DNA of 48,458 nucleotides from an uncultured Bacteroidales bacterium (GCA_947305795.1 CAMZEK010000017.1:1-48458); one strand, 5' to 3'; counted from the first letter of the stretch, positions 16,589 through 25,752 are shown. The notes: generated from the sequence alone by a model not told the origin. A program made the numbers and translations.

Positions 16589-18766
16589 ATGAAAAAGCTC
16601 TTTCTATTTGTTTTCTGCATCATTACAAGCTTCGTTACATTTGGCCAAACCCAGCAAGGCTACGTGAAGACCAAAGGTCGCATGGTGAACGGTCAACTTG
16701 TGCCCGGACAAGGGCTGAAAGGCGCCACCGTTTCCATCAAGGGAAGAACCGCAGTATTGGTAAATTCCGACGACGGTGCATTTTCCTTTCCCGTGCCTGA
16801 AACGCAATTCCGTCTGGATTCCGTAAAGAAAAAGGGATACCAACTGGTGGACCTGGACATCTGTCCACGAACCTACAAGCCGTCCAGCAATCCCATCTAT
16901 ATCGTCATGGAGACCCCAGAGCAGCAGTTGCAGGACAAGTTGGCCGCAGAAAGGAAGATTCGCCGCAACCTCCAGAAACAGCTTCAGGAACGCGAAGACG
17001 AGATAGAAGCTCTGAAAGAACAGCAACAAATCTCCGACGAAGAATACCGCCAAGCCTTGCAAAAACTCTATGCCGACCAGGAGAGTAACGAGCAGCTCAT
17101 CTCCGACATGGCCAAACGCTACTCCGAGCTGGACTACGACCAGTTGGACGAGTTCTACCGCCAAGTGTCCTATTGTATCGAGAACGGCGAGTTGGTGAAG
17201 GCTGACTCGCTCCTGAGCACCAAAGGCGACCTCAGCAAACAGGTGGAGGAACAACTGCAAAAAGGCCAAGCCATCCAAGAGCAGGAAACGCAACTTAGCC
17301 AAGCCAAGGCAGTTCATGCCGCCGACCAAGAAGAACTGGCCCGACGCTGCTATGGCTTTCACGAAACCTTCGCCGCCCAGCATTTGAACGACACGGCAGC
17401 GTATTATTTGGAATTGCGGGCGAGTTTGGACACTACCAATGTGGAGTGGCTGCTGGCTGCCGGTGAGTTTTATAGAGAATACATTGCTGATTTTAACAAG
17501 GCTCTTGATTATTTCCAGCATGGGTTGCGGCAATCGCTGCTTCAATACGGGGAAGAAAATGCTAAAACAGCTATGATATACAATTATATAGGGATGGTTC
17601 ATTCTGATCAAGGTGACTATGAAAAGGCATTAGATTACTACAACAAAGCTCTTAATATCAGAAAATCGATTTTCAAGGAACAGCATAACGACATCGCCGT
17701 TAGTTATAATAACATCGGCGTAGAATACTGGAAACAAGGCGATTACAAGAAAGCCTTGGAGTATTACCATCAAGCACTTTCCATCAGGTTATCTATCTTC
17801 GGGGAACAACATCCCGATGTGGCGCTTTGCTACAGCAACATAGGTTCCGTGTATTCCAACCAAGGCGAATATGAAAAAGCGTTGGAGTGCTTTGACAAGG
17901 CTTTGGCTATCAGAAAAGCTTTGTCAGGAGAGAATCATCCGCAGATTGCCACTATTTGTAATAACATTGGGATAGTTTGGTGGAAACTGGGCAACTATGA
18001 GAAAGCGCTGGAATACTTTAGTCAGACGCTTTCCATCTGGAAGCCTATATTTGGGGATTATCATGCCAGGACCGCCTTATGCTACAACAACATTGGCTCT
18101 ATGTATAGTATCAAAGGAGATTACGAAAAATCGTTGGAATACCTCAACAAGGCACTGGATTGCCGCAAAAAAGTATTCGGCGAAAACCATCCTGACGTTG
18201 CTCAAAGCTACAACAACATCGGTCATATATATCATGTACAGGGGAACTATGAAAAAGCTTTGGAATATGACAGTATTGCTTTGGCTATCCGCGAAAAAGT
18301 ACTGGGAGAAAACCATCCGGACTTGGCTTCCTGTTACCACAACATCGGCACGACGCTTTCAAGGCTGGGCAACTATGATATGGCATTGCAATGTCTGGAT
18401 AAGGCACTCACCATCATGAAGACCAATTACGGTGAGGACAATGAATATGTAGCCACGGATTACAATGTCATTGGCACCGTATACTATTTTAAAGGCGAAT
18501 ACGTCAAGGCTTTAGAATACTTCAACAAAGCCAAAACCATAAAAACAAAACTTCTCGGAGAAAGTCATCCTGACCTTGCCATGATTTACAATAATATCGG
18601 GAAGACATATTCGAGCATGGAAGAATATGGCAAGGCATTGGAACAATATAACCAAGCCGTGTCAATCTATGAAACCCACTTTGGCCCCGAAGATTCAAGG
18701 GCCAAGAAAATCAAGGATGAAATCTCCGAAATTGAAGCCAAAATAAAAGAACATGACGATGAATAA
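16589..18766 (+). CDS. Secreted TPR protein with conserved N-terminal module (paralog 1)
   Basis: 725 aa. Signal peptide (MKKLFLFVFCIITSFVTFGQ) followed by TQQGYVKTKGRMVNG. Residues about 22-110 form a carboxypeptidase-regulatory-like beta domain (GATVSIKGR..VLVNSDDGAFSFPV). A charged coiled coil follows (about 115-270; QLQDKLAAERKIRRNLQKQL). Residues about 300-720 are kinesin-light-chain-type 42-residue TPRs, about ten copies of the form SYNNIGxxYxxQGDYEKALEYYxKAL. It is predicted periplasmic or surface-facing, a protein-binding scaffold. It lies 13 bp after the RyR gene and overlaps paralog 2 by 14 bp, so it belongs to the TIR operon. Confidence 0.9.
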   Translation: MKKLFLFVFCIITSFVTFGQTQQGYVKTKGRMVNGQLVPGQGLKGATVSIKGRTAVLVNSDDGAFSFPVPETQFRLDSVKKKGYQLVDLDICPRTYKPSSNPIYIVMETPEQQLQDKLAAERKIRRNLQKQLQEREDEIEALKEQQQISDEEYRQALQKLYADQESNEQLISDMAKRYSELDYDQLDEFYRQVSYCIENGELVKADSLLSTKGDLSKQVEEQLQKGQAIQEQETQLSQAKAVHAADQEELARRCYGFHETFAAQHLNDTAAYYLELRASLDTTNVEWLLAAGEFYREYIADFNKALDYFQHGLRQSLLQYGEENAKTAMIYNYIGMVHSDQGDYEKALDYYNKALNIRKSIFKEQHNDIAVSYNNIGVEYWKQGDYKKALEYYHQALSIRLSIFGEQHPDVALCYSNIGSVYSNQGEYEKALECFDKALAIRKALSGENHPQIATICNNIGIVWWKLGNYEKALEYFSQTLSIWKPIFGDYHARTALCYNNIGSMYSIKGDYEKSLEYLNKALDCRKKVFGENHPDVAQSYNNIGHIYHVQGNYEKALEYDSIALAIREKVLGENHPDLASCYHNIGTTLSRLGNYDMALQCLDKALTIMKTNYGEDNEYVATDYNVIGTVYYFKGEYVKALEYFNKAKTIKTKLLGESHPDLAMIYNNIGKTYSSMEEYGKALEQYNQAVSIYETHFGPEDSRAKKIKDEISEIEAKIKEHDDE

Positions 18767-20807
18767 CCTTAAAAAGCTGCTACTTTCCTCCGTTATCATT
18801 GTGCTAGGTCCTTTGGCCACAGCCCAGACCCAGCAAGGCTACGTGAAGACCAAAGGTCGCATGGTGAACGGCCAACTTGTGCCCGGCCAAGGCCTAAAAG
18901 GAGCAACAGTTTCCATCAAGGGAAGAACCGCAGTATTGGTAAATTCCGACGACGGAGCATTTTCCTTCCCCACCGCCGAAGCACAATTCCGCCTAGATTC
19001 CGTAAAGAAAAAGGGATATCAACTGGTGGACTTGGACATCTGTCCACGAACCTACAAGCCGTCCAGCAATCCTATCTATATCGTCATGGAAACCCCAGAG
19101 CAGCAATTGCAAGACAAGCTGACTGCCGAGCGGAAGATTCGCCGCAACCTCCAGAAACAGCTTCAAGAACGGGAAGACGAGATAGAAGCTCTGAAAGAAC
19201 AGCAGCAAATTTCCGATGAGGAATACCGCCAAGCTTTGCAGAAACTCTATGCCGACCAAGAGAGTAACGAGCAGCTCATCTCCGACATGGCCAAACGCTA
19301 TTCCGAACTCGACTACGACCAGCTGGACGAATTCTACCGCCAAGTGTCCTATTACATCGAAAATGGAGAGTTAGTAAAAGCCGATTCACTGCTGAACACC
19401 CGCGGCGACCTCAACAAACAGGTGGAGGAGCAACTGAAGAAAGGCCAAGCCATACAAGAGCAAGAAGCGCAGTTGAGCCAAGCCAAAGCAGTACATGCCG
19501 CCGACCAAGAAGAACTGGCCCGACGTTGCTACGGCTTTCACGAGACCTTCGCCGCCCAGCATCTGAATGACACTGCGGCTTATTTCATCGCGTTGAGGGC
19601 GAGTTTGGACACCACTAATGTGGATTGGCAGATGGATGCGGGAGATTTCATCCACACCTATATTGCCGATCATGAAAAAGCGCTTTCCTACTACCAGTTG
19701 GGGTTGCGACAATCAATACAGCAATATGGTGAAGAAAATGCCACAACCATCTCCTTTTACGATGCCATGGGCATGACTTACGTAGAGTTCGGTGAATTTG
19801 ACAAGGCCATGCCGTGTTTGGAAAAGGCATTGGCCCTCGGAAAGAAAGCATTGGGGGAAAACCATCCGGAAGTGGCATTATGCTACAGTAACATTGGCTC
19901 GTTGTATTCCTATCAAGACAATTTAGGAAAGGCATTGGAGTATTACAACCAAGCGTTGGCCATCCAAGAAGCCGTCTTGGGGAAAAACCAAATTGAAACG
20001 GCCATTAATTATAGCAATATAGGTTACATCTATAATAGACAAGGTAACTTTAACAAGGCTTTGGAATACTACAACAAGGCCTTGTCAATTCAAAAGGCCC
20101 TTTACGGTGATTTCAATCGCAATGTCGCCATTAGTTGCAACAACATCGGTTTTGCCTATTTCTATCTCGGTGAACCCAATACAGCTTTGGAATATTTCAC
20201 CCAAGCCTTGGAAATCAGGGAGACCATTTTTGGAGAAAGGCATCCTGATGTGGCCATCAGCAACTATAGCATCTGCTTCATTTACGATCGCCTGCACGAT
20301 TACGACAATGCCTTGGGATATGGTGAAAAAGCCTTGAACATCTGGAAATCCGTTTATGGAGAGAGCCATCCCAATGTGGCCAAATGCTACAACGAGTTAG
20401 GCAATTTATATAGAGAAACCGGAAACGCTGATACGGCTTTGGAGTACTACTCCAAGGCTTTGGCCATCCAGCAATCCATTTACGGAGAGAATCATAACGA
20501 TGTGGCCACAAGCTATAACAATCTTGGCTTGGTGTACAGGAATCAAGGCGAATACGAAAAGGCTGTGGAGTGCCACAGCAAAGCACTAGCCATCAGGAAA
20601 TCCATTTTCGGAGATGAAAATCCTAACGCGGCATTGTCATATAATAACATTGGAAACGACTATTTCGCCCAGGAGAATTACGAGAAAGCCTTGGAGTATT
20701 ACCTTAAAGCGCTGTCAATTCGAGAGAAACTCTTTGGCGCAGATGACCGAAGAACGATTGATGTCAAAAACAAAATCGATGAAACCCGAGCCAAACTAAA
20801 AGAATAA
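18753..20807 (+). CDS. Secreted TPR protein (paralog 2)
   Basis: 684 aa with the same plan as paralog 1: signal peptide ending ATAQ, beta domain, coiled coil, then about nine TPRs. From TQQGYVKTKGRM to about residue 275 it is almost identical to paralog 1, including long stretches of identical DNA (for example around 18930-18960 against 16740-16790). The TPR array differs clearly in sequence. This indicates recent duplication or gene conversion of the N-terminal half with diversifying repeats. Translation is probably coupled to paralog 1 through the 14-bp overlap. Confidence 0.9.
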   Translation: MTMNNLKKLLLSSVIIVLGPLATAQTQQGYVKTKGRMVNGQLVPGQGLKGATVSIKGRTAVLVNSDDGAFSFPTAEAQFRLDSVKKKGYQLVDLDICPRTYKPSSNPIYIVMETPEQQLQDKLTAERKIRRNLQKQLQEREDEIEALKEQQQISDEEYRQALQKLYADQESNEQLISDMAKRYSELDYDQLDEFYRQVSYYIENGELVKADSLLNTRGDLNKQVEEQLKKGQAIQEQEAQLSQAKAVHAADQEELARRCYGFHETFAAQHLNDTAAYFIALRASLDTTNVDWQMDAGDFIHTYIADHEKALSYYQLGLRQSIQQYGEENATTISFYDAMGMTYVEFGEFDKAMPCLEKALALGKKALGENHPEVALCYSNIGSLYSYQDNLGKALEYYNQALAIQEAVLGKNQIETAINYSNIGYIYNRQGNFNKALEYYNKALSIQKALYGDFNRNVAISCNNIGFAYFYLGEPNTALEYFTQALEIRETIFGERHPDVAISNYSICFIYDRLHDYDNALGYGEKALNIWKSVYGESHPNVAKCYNELGNLYRETGNADTALEYYSKALAIQQSIYGENHNDVATSYNNLGLVYRNQGEYEKAVECHSKALAIRKSIFGDENPNAALSYNNIGNDYFAQENYEKALEYYLKALSIREKLFGADDRRTIDVKNKIDETRAKLKE

Positions 20808-20822
20808 AAAACGAATACTCCC

Positions 20823-22748
20823 ATGAAAAGATTTTTTCTCTTCCTCGCGGCATTAGCATTAGGACTATGCGCTACGGCTCAGACCCAACAAGGCTATGTA
20901 AAAACCAAAGGCCGCATGATTGACGGCAAACTCGTACCCGGACAAGGACTTAAAGGTGCCTTAGTGTCGGTGAAAGGTCGCACCTCAATATTGGTCAACA
21001 CTGACGATGGTGCTTTCTCCTTCCCCGTCACTGAAACGCAATTCCACCTCGACTCCGTCAAAAAGAAAGGCTATCAATTGGTGGACTTGGACGCCTGTCC
21101 CAAGACCTACAAATACTCAAGCAACCCGCTCTACATCGTCATGGAGACGCCTGACCAGCAGTTGCAAGACAAGCTCAACGCCGAACGCAAGATACGTCGC
21201 AATCTTCAGAAGCAACTGCAAGCCAAAGAAGATGAGATTGAAGTCCTCAAGGCGGAAAACAAAATCTCGTTGGAAGAATACCATCAAGCGTTGCAGCGGA
21301 TTTATGACGAACAAGAGAGCAACGAACAGCTCATCTCCGATATGGCTCAGCGCTATTCCGAAATCGATTACGACCAATTGGATGAGTTCTACCGTCAGGT
21401 TTCCTGCTGCATCGAGAACGGCGAACTGGTGAAGGCCGATTCGCTGCTCCGCTCGCGTGGCGACATCAAAGCGCAGGTCAACACCATCCTGCAACGCGGG
21501 CAGGCGCTTCAGGAAGAAAAAGAAAAGCTTCACCAAGCCGAAGCCGTCCAACAAGCCGACATTGATGAGGCTGCAAAACGTTGTTACAGCTTTTACGAGA
21601 CCTTCCTAGTGCAGCACCTTAACGACTCTGCCGTCTATTATCTGGAGCTTCGCGCCAAAATGGACACCACCAACCTAGCATGGCAACTGGAGGCAGGCGC
21701 CTTCCTCGACAACTACCTTGCAGATTACGACAAAGCCATGTCGTATTACAAAAAAGCATCGGATTATGCCATTTCCCATCCCGAGGGCAACTTGGAGCAC
21801 CAAGTAACTTCTCTCAATAACATCGGTTATCTCCTTTCGAGCCTCAACGACTTTACCAAAGCGAAGCAATATTATGACCAAGCCTTGATGATTGCCCAAA
21901 AGAACTTTGGAGAAACACATAAGCTGACTGCAGACGTTTACAACAACTTAGGCTTCCATTATATCGACATGGGCGAATTCTCCAAAGCCTTGGAGTACAT
22001 CAAAAAATCCTCAGAGATTCTTGAAGTCGTACTTGACCCTGAGGATCCCATTGTCGCCACCTCATACAACAACATTGGCCATGTCCTTGCTGAAATAGGC
22101 GAAACCGACAGTGCCATGGTGTATTACACTAGATCGCTTGCCATGAGGGAAAAAGCTTTGGGCACCTACCATCCACTAGTCGCCACGTCATACAACAATC
22201 TTGGGTTCTGCTATGTCCACCGCCTCGATTATCCCAACGCAATGTGGAATTTCAAAAAAGCATTGGAAATCGATTCGATTGTTTTAGGCCCTAAGCATCC
22301 TGATATAGCCCTTTTGTACAACAATCTTGGATTCCTTTATGCAGGACAAGGCGATTATAAACAAGGATTGGATTACTACACTAAAGCACTGAAAATCAGA
22401 TTAGAAGTCTTTGGTGAAGAAAACGAAAACAGTGCAATATCCTACGACAACATCGGCAACGTCTATAGCAAAATGGGAGAGTATGAATTGGCTTTGGAAA
22501 ACACGCTCAAGGCGCTCTCCATCAAGAAAAAGCTCTTTGGTCCCGATCACGCCTCTTTGGGCACCACTTATTTCAACATTGGCTTTATCTATGCCAAACA
22601 GGGGAATTATACCAAAGCGCTAGAGTATTACAACATTTCATACAACATCCTAAAGGATAGTTTTGGAGAAGACCATCACAACACCAAATATGCCGCTAAG
22701 AGTATCGAACAAATCAAAGAAAAAATAAAAGAGCAAGAGCATGAGTGA
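20823..22748 (+). CDS. Secreted TPR protein (paralog 3)
   Basis: 641 aa, 15 bp after paralog 2. Signal peptide MKRFFLFLAALALGLCATAQ. The same N-terminal beta domain (GRMIDGKLVPGQGLKGALVSVKGR) and coiled coil are present but with more substitutions than between paralogs 1 and 2, so it is the oldest branch. About eight TPRs follow (TSYNNIGHVLAEIGETDSAM). It is the last gene of the rightward run; the next gene is convergent 48 bp away, and no strong terminator hairpin is visible in the gap. Confidence 0.9.
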   Translation: MKRFFLFLAALALGLCATAQTQQGYVKTKGRMIDGKLVPGQGLKGALVSVKGRTSILVNTDDGAFSFPVTETQFHLDSVKKKGYQLVDLDACPKTYKYSSNPLYIVMETPDQQLQDKLNAERKIRRNLQKQLQAKEDEIEVLKAENKISLEEYHQALQRIYDEQESNEQLISDMAQRYSEIDYDQLDEFYRQVSCCIENGELVKADSLLRSRGDIKAQVNTILQRGQALQEEKEKLHQAEAVQQADIDEAAKRCYSFYETFLVQHLNDSAVYYLELRAKMDTTNLAWQLEAGAFLDNYLADYDKAMSYYKKASDYAISHPEGNLEHQVTSLNNIGYLLSSLNDFTKAKQYYDQALMIAQKNFGETHKLTADVYNNLGFHYIDMGEFSKALEYIKKSSEILEVVLDPEDPIVATSYNNIGHVLAEIGETDSAMVYYTRSLAMREKALGTYHPLVATSYNNLGFCYVHRLDYPNAMWNFKKALEIDSIVLGPKHPDIALLYNNLGFLYAGQGDYKQGLDYYTKALKIRLEVFGEENENSAISYDNIGNVYSKMGEYELALENTLKALSIKKKLFGPDHASLGTTYFNIGFIYAKQGNYTKALEYYNISYNILKDSFGEDHHNTKYAAKSIEQIKEKIKEQEHE

Positions 22749-22796
22749 TTCAATCAATACTCAAGCTATTCAAAGCTAGCAACAAACAAAACAGAG

Positions 22797-23612
22797 TCAC
22801 TTTATTCTTTGCCATATATAATTGACGAGTTTTTTCGGCAAAAGGGCAATCAGTGGCGGCAAATAGATGTTCATGAAACCAGGCTTCACCACCCTTTTCT
22901 TGCGCATCATGCCTTTCAAAGCCTTGCGCACCAACCATTGCGGGGTTCCGATAAGTCCAATCTTCACACCAAGGTTCAACAGACTGGGTTTCAACTTGTA
23001 AAGCGGTGTAGCGATGGCAGCGGGACAAACTGTCGTCACGCCTACACCATAGGGTCGCATCTCAAAATAAAGCGACTTGCCGAAGCTTTTGAGATAGGCT
23101 TTCGTGGCCGAATAAATGGAAATACCTGGGCAAGGCAACTTGGCTGCCATCGACGACATATTGATAATGTATCCGTAGCCGCGCTTTTTCATCTCCTCGC
23201 CAAACAAGACGCAAAGCTTTGTCGGGGTAAAGACATGCAAACGCAGCATCGTCAAGGCTTTGGCTTCATTGTCAGTGGTCAGTTCCTCGAAGAAGAACAT
23301 GCCCGCATTGTTGATGAGGATGTCAATTTGCAGGCCTTCGTTTTGGCAAAAGGCTAACAATTCATCCGCCGCCGTTTCAGTCGCCAAGTCTTGATAATGG
23401 GTCATCACTTGAATGTCTCGACCTTGTCTCAGCGACTCGGCCGACCTTTCAAGTTCTTCCCTTTGGTTGCTGACCAACAACAAATTGCATCCGATTTCGG
23501 CCAACTGCTTGGCATACTCCAGTCCCATCCCCGAACTGCCGCCCGTGATGAGCACCCATGGCCGATGCCCATGCGCTTCCTGATACCGATTCAACCATTT
23601 CTGACAGTTCAT
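22797..23612 (-). CDS. Short-chain dehydrogenase, candidate 3-beta-hydroxysteroid dehydrogenase
   Basis: 271 aa from ATG at 23612 (MNCQKWLNRY), one base after the upstream gene's stop; the longer frame from 23678 would overlap that gene by 65 bp and adds a basic, unconserved stretch. Classical SDR features: TGGSSGMG cofactor loop, NNAG, catalytic Ser in INMSSMA, and YSATKAYLKSF (YxxxK). A hydrophobic C-terminus (IYLPPLIALLPKKLVNYIW) may touch membrane. Operon context with 5-alpha-reductase-like and OYE genes matches the bile-acid/steroid gene set of gut Bacteroidota, in which the SDR acts as a hydroxysteroid dehydrogenase. The substrate is inferred from context. Confidence 0.85.
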   Translation of the reverse strand: MNCQKWLNRYQEAHGHRPWVLITGGSSGMGLEYAKQLAEIGCNLLLVSNQREELERSAESLRQGRDIQVMTHYQDLATETAADELLAFCQNEGLQIDILINNAGMFFFEELTTDNEAKALTMLRLHVFTPTKLCVLFGEEMKKRGYGYIINMSSMAAKLPCPGISIYSATKAYLKSFGKSLYFEMRPYGVGVTTVCPAAIATPLYKLKPSLLNLGVKIGLIGTPQWLVRKALKGMMRKKRVVKPGFMNIYLPPLIALLPKKLVNYIWQRIK

Positions 23613-23613
23613 C

Positions 23614-24849
23614 TCAGCCTCTCTTCTCCGCCTTTTTGATTTCCCTCCGCAATTCACGCGGCAAATCCTCGTCCACACAATGATGGCACTTCATCTCCAA
23701 GGTGTACATGCGCCCGATGCAATAATTGGAATGCTTGCACTCGCTGCGAGTCACCTCGCCGCTGTGCAGTTTGTTGACGAAATCCGTGTCATTGATCAAT
23801 GCACGTGCCATCTGCAAGGCCACGAAACCTGAATCAAGCACTTCCTCCATCTTCTCTCGCGAAACCATGCCGCCCACGTAAATCAAAGGCATTTTCAAGT
23901 TTTTTCGGAACACCTTGGCATCCTCTAAGAAATAGGCTTCTCTGTAAGGCACCGTGGGTATCAACTTGCGACCAAACACGGCCAATCCCGCCTTAAGCCA
24001 CCAAAACTTCTTTGAATCCATGTAATAGCGCATGGTCTTGAGCGGCATCGCGCCACGCATCACTTCCATCGGAGCCTTGCTGACGAAACCTGCCGTCAGC
24101 ACAAGTGCATGGACACCAAGACGTTCCAACTCCTTCGCCACCTCAAGGCATTCCTCCTGCTGCATCCCTTTCTTGAAGCCATCGTGCATGTTCACCTTGA
24201 CCACCACGGCCATGTCGTTGCCCGCCGCACGCATCACTTCCTCGATGACGAGGCGCATGAAACGCATCCGGTTTTCGAGGCTGCCCCCGAATTCATCACG
24301 ACGGTGGTTGGTGTAAGGCGACAAAAACTGGCTGATGAGATAACCATGACCCGCATGGATTTCCACGCAGTCAAAACCCGCTTTACGCGCCAAGTCGACG
24401 GCCTTGCCAAAGTCAATCACCAACTTGTAAATCTCAGATTTATTAAGTTTTCTGACAAAGGTCGGAGAATAGAGGTTAAAGCCTCCCGAAGCTCCGACAG
24501 GCTTACAGCCACAAGTGGAGCGGTGCGTCATGTTGCCGCAGTGCCCCAGTTGGATGGATGCCTTGGCACCATAAGAGTGGACAGCATCGGTGAGGTTTTT
24601 CAAAGTGGGCACAATCTCCTCTCGCATCCAAAGCTGGCCATTAAAGGACAATCCCGACTGGCTGACGGCAGCGTAGGCCACCGTCGTCATGCCCACACCG
24701 CCTCGCGCCACCGCCACATGATAGTTGTACAAATCGTCGGAGGGCCGGTTGCCATAGGCCATATTCTCAAAAGCCGCCGAACGTATCACTCTGTTGCGCA
24801 AGGTGATAGGTCCGATTTCGCAAGGCGTGAAGATGGGTGAATTCTCCAT
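23614..24849 (-). CDS. OYE-family NADH:flavin oxidoreductase, candidate 5-beta-reductase
   Basis: 411 aa, a single TIM-barrel domain without the C-terminal FAD/NAD half of BaiCD-like enzymes. Motifs: N-terminal FTPCEIGPITLRNRVIRSA, ASIQLGHCG, the substrate/flavin loop IHAGHGYLISQFLSPYTNHRRDEFGGSLENRMRF in its standard place, and IYVGGMVSREKMEEVL near the flavin phosphate. The C-terminus has clustered cysteines (SECKHSNYCIG..CHHC) that may bind iron-sulfur. Family members reduce activated C=C bonds; in gut Bacteroidota a homologue in this gene order acts as 5-beta-reductase on 3-oxo-delta4 bile acids. It sits between the 5-alpha-reductase and SDR genes. Confidence 0.85.
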   Translation of the reverse strand: MENSPIFTPCEIGPITLRNRVIRSAAFENMAYGNRPSDDLYNYHVAVARGGVGMTTVAYAAVSQSGLSFNGQLWMREEIVPTLKNLTDAVHSYGAKASIQLGHCGNMTHRSTCGCKPVGASGGFNLYSPTFVRKLNKSEIYKLVIDFGKAVDLARKAGFDCVEIHAGHGYLISQFLSPYTNHRRDEFGGSLENRMRFMRLVIEEVMRAAGNDMAVVVKVNMHDGFKKGMQQEECLEVAKELERLGVHALVLTAGFVSKAPMEVMRGAMPLKTMRYYMDSKKFWWLKAGLAVFGRKLIPTVPYREAYFLEDAKVFRKNLKMPLIYVGGMVSREKMEEVLDSGFVALQMARALINDTDFVNKLHSGEVTRSECKHSNYCIGRMYTLEMKCHHCVDEDLPRELRREIKKAEKRG

Positions 24850-24852
24850 GGT

Positions 24853-25620
24853 TCAATATATAAAAGGTATGATTCTCTTGACTTTTTTCGTATCCAACGC
24901 GTCGCCGAATTCGCTCTGATACATCTTATAGATATGGTCGGCACGAGGGCCGAGATTGGCGAACGTCCACAAGGCGAACACAGCGCCCGCCCACGACCAT
25001 GTAAGTATCGCAAAACCAATCCATTCCACGAACTCGCCGAAATAGTTGGCCGAAGTGACATAGCGGAACATGCCGCCTTGCGGAAGATAATGATTCGTGT
25101 CGCCCTCGTGGCGCAGGTTGCGAATGATATCGTCGGACTGAATGTTGATGTACATCCCGATGATGAAAATCAGGAAACCAACGATGAATCTCGGGTCGGT
25201 CAGCCAATCGTTGGGATAATAGTCTTCGGGCGAGAGGTAGAAAATCCAGCCGCCTTGCATCAGCGCGTTCAACACGTTGAATATCACACCCATAAGAACA
25301 ATCGAAAGCGGCATGACACTATTGCCTCTCATCCGGAACGGAAACACGAAGGAACGCTGGATGTAGTGCAACTCGAATAAGAACAAAAAGGCCATCCGAA
25401 CCAAGTCATCGCGCCGGTCGGAGAACATCCATAGCAATAACATGGCAATAAAAACAGGCGATTCCATCAGCACCCAGCCAAGCTTATTGTTGACTGCGGG
25501 ACCCCATTTGCGGTCGTAAAACTTGCCGTATCCAGCATCCACGAAAAAGAGACTCACAAACACCACCACAGCGATGCAAGCCATGACAATCAGGAAGATA
25601 TAGAATTGATGTAAGGTCAT
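24853..25620 (-). CDS. Steroid 5-alpha-reductase family membrane enzyme
   Basis: 255 aa with six to seven hydrophobic segments. The C-terminal half has the family signature: R-rich IIRNLRHEGDTNHYLPQGG, then FRYVTSANYFGEFVEWIGFA, equivalent to the NADPH-binding and catalytic region of SRD5A proteins, and FANLGPRADHIYKMY near the end. Family members reduce the delta4 double bond of 3-oxosteroids to the 5-alpha configuration. It is the first gene of a three-gene operon (3-bp gap to the OYE gene). Bacterial members can also be annotated DUF1295; the steroid role is supported by the neighbours. Confidence 0.88.
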   Translation of the reverse strand: MTLHQFYIFLIVMACIAVVVFVSLFFVDAGYGKFYDRKWGPAVNNKLGWVLMESPVFIAMLLLWMFSDRRDDLVRMAFLFLFELHYIQRSFVFPFRMRGNSVMPLSIVLMGVIFNVLNALMQGGWIFYLSPEDYYPNDWLTDPRFIVGFLIFIIGMYINIQSDDIIRNLRHEGDTNHYLPQGGMFRYVTSANYFGEFVEWIGFAILTWSWAGAVFALWTFANLGPRADHIYKMYQSEFGDALDTKKVKRIIPFIY

Positions 25621-25639
25621 TTTACTTCAAAATTAAGGT

Positions 25640-25752
25640 CAAAAGTAAGGAAAAAACCATTTGCATGACTCTTTTTTCAACAAACGAGACTAAAAACTGT
25701 CCATTTTGGAACCGCCAATGATGGACAAAACAAAAAGAAATGCGTAACTTTG
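25640..25752. promoter_or_regulatory. Divergent promoters of steroid operon and GT4 operon with inverted repeat
   Basis: The leftward box TACTTTTG is at 25640-25647 and the rightward box TAACTTTG at 25745-25752. Between them TGTCCAT (25698-25704) and ATGGACA (25721-25727) form a 7-bp perfect inverted repeat with a 16-nt spacer, close to the -33 region of the rightward promoter. It is a candidate operator. Confidence 0.5.

Noticed and set aside
12853-22748. Classical Thoeris (ThsA/ThsB) or a TIR-STING CBASS system
   Set aside because: No SIR2/SLOG ThsA, no STING and no cyclic nucleotide synthase are present; only the TIR component is shared.
23613-23678. Longer SDR start at 23678
   Set aside because: It would overlap the OYE gene and add a basic stretch; the Met one base after the OYE stop fits operon spacing.
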